Assembly (NCBI GenBank): GCA_002333205.1
Contig: DDAD01000113.1
Coordinates: 1,233-13,638 of the forward strand
Origin: Pedobacter sp. UBA2067
GTDB lineage: Bacteria; Bacteroidota; Bacteroidia; Sphingobacteriales; Sphingobacteriaceae
Direction of reading: 5' to 3'
DNA: 12,406 bases
Shown: positions 5,896-12,406 of the stretch, one piece after another
Layout of the letters: each line of letters opens with the position of its first letter
Numbering within the stretch: the first letter of the stretch is position 1
The notes under the pieces: generated by a model
The model's input: only the letters and a program-made list of their open reading frames with translations
Told to the model about the DNA's origin: nothing
The model's database searches: none
Position numbers and translations under genes: made by a program

Positions 5896-7203
5896 TTATA
5901 ATTGGTTGAAGAATTTATCCATGAGCCTGAAAAACGGCACAAAGGCAGTTAATGGAAGTGTCTCTGCACGATCATAGATGTCATGATAGGCGGCGATACC
6001 ACCTTGGGTATAGATGAAAAATGATGGCACGCCTTGTTCATGAAACCAACAGTGATCACTGTTGCAAGCCTTGCCTCTGGGCTCCACTTTCTTCAACAGC
6101 TTGTTTGCAGCATTTAGCGCCACCAATTGCTGAAATCTGTCTCTATGAATGGTAGCATTAACCACTTTAATGCCTTCATCACCTGTTCCTGCAAGGTCAA
6201 AGTTCACCAGGAATTTAATCTTCCTAAGATCGACAAGTGGATTTTCCACGAAGGCCCTAGAGCCCAAAATGCCAATCTCTTCTCCAGAAAATCCGAGAAA
6301 CACGGTATTGTATTTAGGTTGTTTTTTGGAGAACTGTTTAACAAAGCTGAGCATCATGGACACACCACTGGCATTGTCGTTTGCACCTGGAAAATAAACA
6401 TCTTTTCCCAACATGCCTAAATGATCAAAGTGCGCGGTAATTACAACGGTAGAGTCTGTTCCCGAACTGCCCTTGATCATGCCTGCCACGTTACGGGTGC
6501 TGTATTCAGGAACAAGCTCCGCGTCTACATTAAGTTCGATCTGCGTTAATTTTGCGGGATCCAGATCAGCTCTGTTTACATGCAGTACAATTCGTGACCC
6601 CTGTTCAGTAAGCGTGGTCCAGGTAAGTTTATCGGTGCTGTAAATGATTAAGCCCTTTATTTTCAATGACGGATCGCTCTTTAGCACATCCAGGTTCCGG
6701 GAAATCGCCGATTTCTGTTCTGCTGTTTCCGCTAAAACTTTGCGGTTGTCAATTAATATAAAGTGCTCAGCTGCATGGTTTAAGATTTCCAGGATTTTCG
6801 AGGTATTGGCAAGATCAGACCTTAGGATTGGAAATATCCGAAATGTCCCCGAACATGCCGGACTGCTGGCATCAACCAAAAAGTCCTTAGCAGTGACGAG
6901 TTTGTTGCCGTTTAAGGAGACATCTACCCGGCCGGGAAAGGTGTTCACCGACAGGTTGAAGTTCTGGTAATAGGAACCCTGATTTAAGGGGATCAACCCA
7001 GCCTTCTTAAATTCCCCTGCGATGAATTCAGATGCCTTCTTCGCACCATCTCCAAAGTATCCCCGTCCTTTATAGCCAGGAGCGCTCAGGGTCTTTACTA
7101 CGGACCTGACATAATCCATGTCCTGAGCCACAAGATCCTGCCCGCAGCACAACAAAGGTACTGCAAGCAGGATCTTGCTTAGGGTTTTCATAAAATAGCT
7201 CAT
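5896..7203 (-). CDS. Secreted M28-family zinc metallopeptidase
   Basis: This 435-residue protein is an M28 aminopeptidase-type enzyme. Residues 5-27 (MKTLSKILLAVPLLCCGQDLVAQ) form a signal peptide, so the ATG at 7191 (residue 5) is an alternative start. Residues 28-115 are a helical/strand lead-in with GYKGRGYFGDGAKKASEFIA; residues about 116-235 are probably an inserted PA-like or cap segment. The catalytic domain then carries the five expected di-zinc ligands: H258 (TAHFDH), D276 (GANDNASG), E309 with catalytic E308 (SGEEIG), D336 (NFDLAG) and H407 (AAYHDIYD). All key residues are present, so it should be active. It removes N-terminal residues or cleaves small peptides outside the cytoplasm. 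It starts eight bases after the GH92 stop, so the two are co-transcribed, and together they would dismantle mannosylated glycoproteins or glycopeptides. Confidence 0.9.
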   Translation of the reverse strand: MSYFMKTLSKILLAVPLLCCGQDLVAQDMDYVRSVVKTLSAPGYKGRGYFGDGAKKASEFIAGEFKKAGLIPLNQGSYYQNFNLSVNTFPGRVDVSLNGNKLVTAKDFLVDASSPACSGTFRIFPILRSDLANTSKILEILNHAAEHFILIDNRKVLAETAEQKSAISRNLDVLKSDPSLKIKGLIIYSTDKLTWTTLTEQGSRIVLHVNRADLDPAKLTQIELNVDAELVPEYSTRNVAGMIKGSSGTDSTVVITAHFDHLGMLGKDVYFPGANDNASGVSMMLSFVKQFSKKQPKYNTVFLGFSGEEIGILGSRAFVENPLVDLRKIKFLVNFDLAGTGDEGIKVVNATIHRDRFQQLVALNAANKLLKKVEPRGKACNSDHCWFHEQGVPSFFIYTQGGIAAYHDIYDRAETLPLTAFVPFFRLMDKFFNQL

Positions 7204-7211
7204 TAAACGTC

Positions 7212-9503
7212 TTATTTCGTCGTAGGCTTGGCAGACATGAAGAATTCGATCTGCCCACCGTTCATGATTTCATCATGGTTCAGCGTCTTACGATCAAGCA
7301 CCTTCCCGTTCAGTTCCACCTTAGAAACATACACATTCTTGTTGCTCTGGTTTCTGGTTTTCACAGCAAAGGTTTTTCCATTTTCCAGGTTGATGGTGGC
7401 ATTTACCACTGCCGGACTACCCAATTCATAGGTTGTTGAACCAGGGGCCATCGGGTAAAATCCCAGGGAGCTGAAGATGAACCAGGCGCTCATTTGCCCA
7501 CAGTCATCATTTCCACCCAAGCCGTCTGCCGTTGGGCCGTACATCTTTTTCAAGATCATTCTTACGCGATCCTGGGTTTTCCATGGCGTTGAGGTGTAGT
7601 TGTATAAATAAGCGGCATGGTGCGCAGGTTCGTTGCCGTGAACATAGTTACCAATGATACCTTCCCTGGTGATGTCTTCTGTATCTGCGAAGAATTCATC
7701 CGGCAGGTGCATGGTAAACAACGAATCCAGGTGTTTACTGAACCGTGCTTTACCACCACGGAGTTTGATCAGCTCTTCCGGATTGTGCGGCACATAAAGA
7801 CTGTAGTTCCAGGCATTACCTTCAATAAAGCCTTGGCCATGGGTGCTTAACACATCAAATTCCTTTTTGAAAGAACCGTCTTTCAACCGTGGGCGCATGA
7901 AGTCCGACTGCTTATCATAAACGTTCCTCCAGTTTTCAGCACGTTTCATAAACTCGTTGTAAACCGCTGTATTGTTTAACTTCTTAGCCAGCTGGGCAAT
8001 GCACCAGTCGTCGTAAGCATATTCAAGGGTGTTGGAAACCGAAGTTCCATTTGCTTCGGCAGGCACGTAACCAAGATCCATGTAAGCACCGATGCCTTCA
8101 TAGTCACGCTTTTTCGCTGTTGCCACGCAGGCCGCCAAAGCGGCATTTGGATCACCTTTGTAAACACCTTTCACAATGGCGTCTGCAACAACGGAGACGC
8201 TGTGATAGCCACTCATACACCAGTTTTCATTTGCATAATGCGACCAAATCGGTAGCATCTTCCAGGCACTTTGCTCATAATGGGCCATCATCGATGATAC
8301 CATATCTGCGCTCCTTTTCTGTTGTACGATGTTGAAGAAAGGATGCAGGGCACGGAAAGTATCCCATAGGGAGAAGGTTGTATAGTTATCAAAATCAGCC
8401 GCCTTATGATTATTCTGATCCAGGCCACGATATTCCTTGTTCACATCATTGTACACAGTAGGATTGATAAACGTATGGTACATGGCTGTATAGAAGTTTA
8501 CCTTATCATCCTCGTTCAGGGTATTTACGGCAATCTTGTTTAACTCTTTATTCCAGCTTTGTTGTCCGTCTTTTTTTACTTTTTCGAAGTCCCAGCCTGG
8601 AATTTCTGTCTGCATATTCAGCAAGGCATTCTCCTGGCTTACCGGAGAAATGGCAAATTTGATTTTCACTTTTTCACCCTCATTGGTTTTGAAATCGAAG
8701 TAGGTGCGCATGCGTTTTCCTGCCATTTCAGGGAAGTTTTTAGTTTGGTTCCACTTGCCCCAGAAACCTCGGTAAACCTGTTTGTCGTCATAATTTTTCT
8801 GCCCGTATTCCGTAAATGGCTTCGAGAAGGTCATGGCAAAGTATACCGTTCTGGTTCTTGCCCAGCCAGAGGTTTGGCGATAGCCGGTAACTAGTGTATC
8901 ATTTACCACATGCACGTAGGTCCAGACATTTTTATCGTCGTAGTTGTATATACCGGCCATCAGATCAAGAATAATGTGCGACTGATCTGATTTTGGAAAG
9001 GTATATTGGTGAAAGCCTACCCGCGGACTGGTGGTCATTTCCGCTACGATATTATGATCATCTAGTTTCACCTTGTAATAGTTTGCTTCCGAAACTTCAT
9101 TATCGTGCGAGAAAGCAGAGCGGTAGCCATTTTCTGGATGATCAGCAGTGCCTGGATTCAGCTGTAGTTTTCCGGTCGTCGGCATGATCAGGAAGTCGCC
9201 AAGATCGGAGTGCCCGGTTCCGCTAAAGTGCGTATGGGAAAAGCCAACAATCGTTTTATCTGCATACTGGTAACCTGCGCAATAGCGATACATATCCGGA
9301 TTGTACTTTCCATTCATCTCGTACGACAAGGTATCTGTGTCTGGACTCAACTGAACAGCACCAAAAGGGACAGTGGCTCCGGGATAGGTATGCCCCATCT
9401 TTGCGGTACCAATAATCGGTTTAACATATTGGTATGGTTGTTTTTGTGCCTGGACAGCAGTGGAACTCAGGATTACTGCCAGCGCAACGAATAGTTTTTT
9501 CAT
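7212..9503 (-). CDS. Secreted GH92 alpha-mannosidase
   Basis: This 763-residue protein is a near full-length GH92 glycoside hydrolase, a family of calcium-dependent, inverting exo-alpha-mannosidases (mostly alpha-1,2). A signal peptide is visible (MKKLFVALAVILSSTAVQAQ, residues 1-20). The N-terminal beta domain has GHTYPGATVPFGAVQLSPDT (37-56) and GFSHTHFSGTGHSDLGD (87-103). The alpha/alpha barrel has TTFSLWDTFRALHPFF (375-390), FIEGNAWNYSLYVPHN (559-574) with the likely catalytic acid E561, GNEPAHHAAYLYNY (623-636) and GGNDDCGQMSAWFIFSSLGFY (663-683), whose D666/D667 are candidates for the base. All core motifs are present. It is the first gene of an operon that continues with M28, a barrel protein and a small HExxH protein. 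There is no SusC/SusD pair in the window, so this is not a standard polysaccharide utilisation locus as far as can be seen. Confidence 0.95.
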   Translation of the reverse strand: MKKLFVALAVILSSTAVQAQKQPYQYVKPIIGTAKMGHTYPGATVPFGAVQLSPDTDTLSYEMNGKYNPDMYRYCAGYQYADKTIVGFSHTHFSGTGHSDLGDFLIMPTTGKLQLNPGTADHPENGYRSAFSHDNEVSEANYYKVKLDDHNIVAEMTTSPRVGFHQYTFPKSDQSHIILDLMAGIYNYDDKNVWTYVHVVNDTLVTGYRQTSGWARTRTVYFAMTFSKPFTEYGQKNYDDKQVYRGFWGKWNQTKNFPEMAGKRMRTYFDFKTNEGEKVKIKFAISPVSQENALLNMQTEIPGWDFEKVKKDGQQSWNKELNKIAVNTLNEDDKVNFYTAMYHTFINPTVYNDVNKEYRGLDQNNHKAADFDNYTTFSLWDTFRALHPFFNIVQQKRSADMVSSMMAHYEQSAWKMLPIWSHYANENWCMSGYHSVSVVADAIVKGVYKGDPNAALAACVATAKKRDYEGIGAYMDLGYVPAEANGTSVSNTLEYAYDDWCIAQLAKKLNNTAVYNEFMKRAENWRNVYDKQSDFMRPRLKDGSFKKEFDVLSTHGQGFIEGNAWNYSLYVPHNPEELIKLRGGKARFSKHLDSLFTMHLPDEFFADTEDITREGIIGNYVHGNEPAHHAAYLYNYTSTPWKTQDRVRMILKKMYGPTADGLGGNDDCGQMSAWFIFSSLGFYPMAPGSTTYELGSPAVVNATINLENGKTFAVKTRNQSNKNVYVSKVELNGKVLDRKTLNHDEIMNGGQIEFFMSAKPTTK

Positions 9504-9534
9504 GCTTTGTTAAATACTTGGGTATGTGACGCCG

Positions 9535-9548
9535 TAAAATTAATTTTA
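9535..9548. promoter_or_regulatory. AT-only 14-bp palindrome in divergent promoter region
   Basis: TAAAATTAATTTTA is a perfect palindrome about 32 bases upstream of the GH92 start, inside the 197-base region between the divergent GH92 and amidohydrolase genes. It could be an operator or simply low-complexity AT DNA. I found no exact TAnnTTTG box on either strand of this gap, so both promoters are unassigned. Confidence 0.2.
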
Positions 9549-9700
9549 TCACCTGCAATTCTCACAGGAAAGCCATAGAATTATTGTGACAAAGCTGTAA
9601 TTGTAGAAATTTAACCGGAATTTTCTGCTTTTTGAACATTATTGTAGATTTCTGCGCATATTCCATGAAGCTAATCTTGAACCTCATTCCCTAACGAGCA

Positions 9701-10987
9701 ATGAACATTAAACTAAAGTCCGTACTGTTTTTTGTAGTGACCTGTTTCTCCGGCTATGCAGCCAGCGCGCAACAGCTCTACCGGCTGAAACCTGATCGTG
9801 TATTTGATGGAAAGCAAATTCACAACAACTGGGAAGTCCTGGTTCAAGGCAACAAGATCATTGCTGCTGGTACACCTGCTTCTATCCCCTTCCATGCAAA
9901 AGCGCAAGTAATTGCACTTCCAGGCAGTACGCTGATGCCCGGCCTGATCGATGCACATTCCCATTTGTTCCTCCACCCTTATAATGAGATTTCCTGGAAC
10001 GACCAGGTACTAAAAGAGAGCCGGGTTGAACGTACTGCAAGAGCGATTGTGCATGCAAAAAAAACGTTGATGGCTGGATTTACTACGGTGCGGGATCTAG
10101 GTACCGAGGGTGCCATGTATGACGATGTAAGTTTAAAGAAGATCATTAATAAAGGGCTGGTTCCCGGACCCAGAATGCTAATTGCAACCCGCGCTATTGT
10201 TGCCACAGGTGCTTACGGCCCTAAATCGGAGGCCGTTGAACAGGAAGTAATAAAAGGTGCTGCAGAGGCGGGCAACCTCGAAGAGCTCATCAAGGAAGCG
10301 AGAACAGAAATTGGCCAGGGTGCAGACCTGATCAAAGTATATGCAGATTACCGGGTGGGTCCCAACAATGAAGCCAGGCCAACCTTTACTGCTGGGGAGC
10401 TGAAGTCGCTTGTAGAAGTGGTGCAGAGTACCGGAAGAGGTGTAGTGGTACACGCTTCTACGAAAGAAGGCATGCGGCGCTCCATAGAAGCTGGTGTGCT
10501 TAGCATTGAGCACGGTGATGATGGGGATGAAGCAATTTTCAAAGCGATGAAAGCTAAACAGGTGGCTTTCTGCCCTACCTTGGCAGCCGGTGAATCCATC
10601 GCCAGTTATGGTGGTTGGAAAAAAGGCATAGATCCTGATCCGGCCCGGATTACGCAGAAGAAAAGCACTTTTCAGCAGGCCCTGAAATCCGGTGTTACCA
10701 TTTTAATGGGTGGCGATGTTGGCGTGTTTTCACATGGCGATAATGCCCTGGAAATGGAGCTTATGGCGGAATATGGAATGACACCGCTGGCGGTTATGCA
10801 ATCTGCTACCTCCGTCAATGCAAACACGTTGGGCATCGGCAATCAGTTAGGCAGCATAAAGCCAGGCTACCTGGCCGATCTTATTGCCGTGGACGGAGAT
10901 CCCACGGAAGACATCAGACAGGTAGGCCAGGTCAAATTTGTGATGAAAGACGGTGTAGTCGTTAGACCAAATGAACAACACCCCTAA
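9701..10987 (+). CDS. Secreted metal-dependent amidohydrolase (Xaa-Pro dipeptidase-like)
   Basis: This 428-residue amidohydrolase-superfamily enzyme is close to the imidazolonepropionase-like group that includes characterised dipeptidases (prolidases). A signal peptide is visible (MNIKLKSVLFFVVTCFSGYAASAQ, 1-24). A small beta-sandwich flanks the barrel at both ends (DRVFDGKQIHNNWEVLVQGNK and PGYLADLIAVDGDP). Binuclear metal ligands are present: H86 and H88 (DAHSH), K212 (LIKVYADY, the likely carboxylated lysine), H251 (VVVHAS), H271 (IEHGDD) and D339 (GGDVGVFSHGDN). All core positions are filled, so it should be active. It is divergent from the GH92/M28 operon and could process dipeptides released by secreted peptidases; that link is inferred. 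Its stop (TAA, 10985-10987) overlaps the cysN stop on the other strand. The substrate cannot be fixed from sequence; cyclic amides are an alternative. Confidence 0.9.
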   Translation: MNIKLKSVLFFVVTCFSGYAASAQQLYRLKPDRVFDGKQIHNNWEVLVQGNKIIAAGTPASIPFHAKAQVIALPGSTLMPGLIDAHSHLFLHPYNEISWNDQVLKESRVERTARAIVHAKKTLMAGFTTVRDLGTEGAMYDDVSLKKIINKGLVPGPRMLIATRAIVATGAYGPKSEAVEQEVIKGAAEAGNLEELIKEARTEIGQGADLIKVYADYRVGPNNEARPTFTAGELKSLVEVVQSTGRGVVVHASTKEGMRRSIEAGVLSIEHGDDGDEAIFKAMKAKQVAFCPTLAAGESIASYGGWKKGIDPDPARITQKKSTFQQALKSGVTILMGGDVGVFSHGDNALEMELMAEYGMTPLAVMQSATSVNANTLGIGNQLGSIKPGYLADLIAVDGDPTEDIRQVGQVKFVMKDGVVVRPNEQHP

Positions 10988-12234
10988 TCTAGGGCCTGCC
11001 GGAATAACAAAGCAGCTACTGTTAAATTTGTTCTGGGATCAATTAATATAGCGCCACCATTTGAAGGGCTTTCCTCATAATGATCAAACGCGATCGGATC
11101 AGCAGTTTTAATAACCACTCGTCCAATATCGTTCAACCTAAAATCTTCCGCAGGATGTTTCTCCAGGTTGCTGATATTCACTTTGTAGAGGATCTCCTGA
11201 ACTTTACACTTGATGTGTCTACTATGATGCTGCACCAGGTACATCACCGAGGTATCCATAGGGCGTGAATCCATCCAGCAGAAATCAGCTTCAATCTTTT
11301 TTGCAATGATCGGCGGACTACCTGCTGCCACCAGCATATCGCCCCTGCTTACATCGATGTTGTCTTTCAGATGCAGCGTTACTGACATCCCTTTTTCTGC
11401 CGAACCCAGCTGCTGTTCTGCGAATTCAATGCTACTGATGCTTGTACTAAACCCTGATGGCTGTACGACAACCTGGTCGTTGACACTAAAGGTGCCGCTC
11501 ACCAGCCTGCCCGCATAGCCCCGGTAATCGTGCAAGGCTTCTGTTTGTGGCCGGATGACCCACTGCACTGGCATACGCCCATATTCAAATGGCGCCTTTG
11601 CAGTCACTGGAACCGATTCCAGGTGGTGCAATAAACTTTTGCCCTTGTACCAGGACATCGCTTCGGATTCATTGACGATGTTATCGCCTTTCAGCGCGCT
11701 GACCGGAATAAAGGTGACTTCTTCCAGATTCAGTTTCTTAGCGATTTCCAGGTATGCATTTTTGATCTCATTGAACACTGCCTCACTATAATCAACCATA
11801 TCCATCTTGTTGATGCAAACAACCACATGGGGTAGCGCCAGCATGGAAACCAGGAAAGAGTGACGTATGGTTTGCTCTGAAACGCCATTCCTTGCATCGA
11901 TCAGGATGATCGCCAATTGTGAGTTTGATGCTCCGGTAACCATGTTCCGGGTGTACTGGATGTGCCCCGGAGCATCGGCAATAATGAACTTTCTCTTATC
12001 CGTCTGAAAATACTTATAAGCAACATCGATGGTAATACCTTGCTCGCGTTCGGCTTTTAGCCCATCGGTTAGGATGGCGAGGTCTATGGTACCATCATCA
12101 TTTTTTCTGTTGGAGGAATGAAGTGCTTCCAACTGATCGGCTAGAATGGAGCCGCTGTCGTACAACAAACGACCAATCAAGGTGCTTTTACCGTCATCTA
12201 CACTTCCTGCAGTAATAAATCTTAAAATATCCAT
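10984..12234 (-). CDS. cysN: Sulfate adenylyltransferase subunit 1 (GTPase)
   Basis: CysN is the GTPase subunit of ATP sulfurylase. With CysD it turns sulfate plus ATP into adenylyl sulfate (APS) and pyrophosphate, driven by GTP hydrolysis, in the cytoplasm. The G motifs are complete: G1 GSVDDGKS (10-17), G2 with T68 (REQGITID), G3 DAPGH (87-91), G4 NKMD (142-145) and G5 SAL (179-181). EF-Tu-like beta-barrel domains follow (about 215-410). At 416 residues it is shorter than E. coli CysN (475). No APS-kinase (CysC) domain is fused to it. The start is certain: it overlaps the cysD stop as TAATG, and a perfect GGAGGA (12243-12248) sits eight bases upstream, unusual for this phylum but partly fixed by the conserved KKGGYF end of CysD. 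Its stop overlaps that of the convergent amidohydrolase. Confidence 0.96.
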   Translation of the reverse strand: MDILRFITAGSVDDGKSTLIGRLLYDSGSILADQLEALHSSNRKNDDGTIDLAILTDGLKAEREQGITIDVAYKYFQTDKRKFIIADAPGHIQYTRNMVTGASNSQLAIILIDARNGVSEQTIRHSFLVSMLALPHVVVCINKMDMVDYSEAVFNEIKNAYLEIAKKLNLEEVTFIPVSALKGDNIVNESEAMSWYKGKSLLHHLESVPVTAKAPFEYGRMPVQWVIRPQTEALHDYRGYAGRLVSGTFSVNDQVVVQPSGFSTSISSIEFAEQQLGSAEKGMSVTLHLKDNIDVSRGDMLVAAGSPPIIAKKIEADFCWMDSRPMDTSVMYLVQHHSRHIKCKVQEILYKVNISNLEKHPAEDFRLNDIGRVVIKTADPIAFDHYEESPSNGGAILIDPRTNLTVAALLFRQALD

Positions 12235-12406
12235 TAAAAGTATCCTCCTTTTTTTCTGTCTTCCATGGCCGCCTCGGACACTTTATCGTCCATCCGGGCA
12301 CCTCTTTCACTAATTTTTGAACTGCTGATCTCCTCAATGATATCGTCGATCAGGTAAGCTTCAGATTCTACTGCAGCCGTGCAGGTCATATCCCCAACGG
12401 TACGAA
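12234..12406 (-). CDS. cysD: Sulfate adenylyltransferase subunit 2, C-terminal end only
   Basis: The last 56 codons of CysD, the catalytic PAPS-reductase-like (PP-loop) subunit of ATP sulfurylase, read in from the right edge; the start and PP-loop lie outside the window. The visible part runs RTVGDMTCTAAVESEAYLID, then IIEEISSSKISERGARMDDK and ends MEDRKKGGYF, which matches the CysD C-terminus (compare the RFRTLGCWPLTGAVES...KKRQGYF pattern in E. coli). The stop TAA (12236-12234) shares a base with the cysN ATG, so the two subunits are translationally coupled. A run of seven A's (minus strand, 12255-12249) lies just before the stop in the KK codons. Confidence 0.93.
   Translation of the reverse strand, partial: RTVGDMTCTAAVESEAYLIDDIIEEISSSKISERGARMDDKVSEAAMEDRKKGGYF
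12243..12248 (-). promoter_or_regulatory. Strong Shine-Dalgarno for cysN
   Basis: GGAGGA on the minus strand ends eight bases before the cysN ATG, ideal spacing. It lies inside the last codons of cysD (GGA GGA, encoding Gly-Gly). It supports the cysN start and suggests re-initiation or coupling after the TAATG overlap. Confidence 0.6.

Noticed and set aside
5832..5942. N-terminal extension of the outer-membrane barrel protein to the ATG at 5942
   Set aside because: It overlaps the M28 coding end, is not secretion-like, and would bury the clear signal peptide that starts at 5831/5828.
8051..8335. Plus-strand open frames inside the GH92 gene (for example the 94-codon one here)
   Set aside because: They are antisense to conserved GH92 coding sequence, with compositions rich in His, Ser and Arg that match no family.
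9601..9700. Candidate promoter for the amidohydrolase (TTTTTG near 9630, TAGATTTC near 9645)
   Set aside because: The spacing between the two elements is too short and the -7 match is imperfect, so no promoter is called.

Overview
The window looks like chromosomal DNA from a Bacteroidota bacterium, most likely a Sphingobacteriaceae-type organism such as a Pedobacter relative. The reasons are protein-level resemblance, moderate GC, promoter -7 boxes matching the Bacteroidota TAnnTTTG consensus, mostly weak Shine-Dalgarno sequences, and a secreted GH92 mannosidase. No genome comparison could be run, so the genus is an inference. No rRNA, tRNA, CRISPR array, insertion sequence or phage gene was seen.

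Region 1 (1-4430, all minus strand) is a redox module. A promoter near 4360 precedes an Old Yellow Enzyme-type flavin oxidoreductase, an exported MdaB-like NAD(P)H:quinone reductase-type flavoprotein, and two classical short-chain dehydrogenases. A strong hairpin (711-751) follows, and then the N-terminal two thirds of an AraC-family regulator that runs off the left edge. The set suggests handling of quinones, enones, aldehydes or ketones (electrophile stress). Upstream of the promoter, two copies of ATTCAAACA start exactly 21 bp apart, the geometry AraC-type activators use, so this regulator may control the operon.

Region 2 (4650-9503, minus strand) is a separate, tightly packed secretion/degradation operon. 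Its order is GH92 alpha-mannosidase, secreted M28 metallopeptidase, a probable outer-membrane beta-barrel protein of the phenol-degradation-porin-like family, and a 107-residue membrane protein with an HExxH motif. The first two would remove mannose and peptide parts of glycoproteins outside the cytoplasm.

Region 3 (9701-10987, plus strand) is a divergently transcribed secreted amidohydrolase of the imidazolonepropionase/Xaa-Pro dipeptidase-like group. It would fit as a downstream dipeptide-processing enzyme next to the M28 peptidase.

Region 4 (10984-12406, minus strand) is the sulfate-activation pair cysD (C-terminal end only) and cysN. They are joined by a TAATG stop/start overlap. The cysN stop overlaps the amidohydrolase stop tail to tail.

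Most of the window is ordinary in family content. The points most worth a second look are the exported MdaB-like enzyme, the 21-bp-spaced repeats, the small HExxH protein, the altered active-site residues in the OYE and one SDR, and the cysD/cysN junction.
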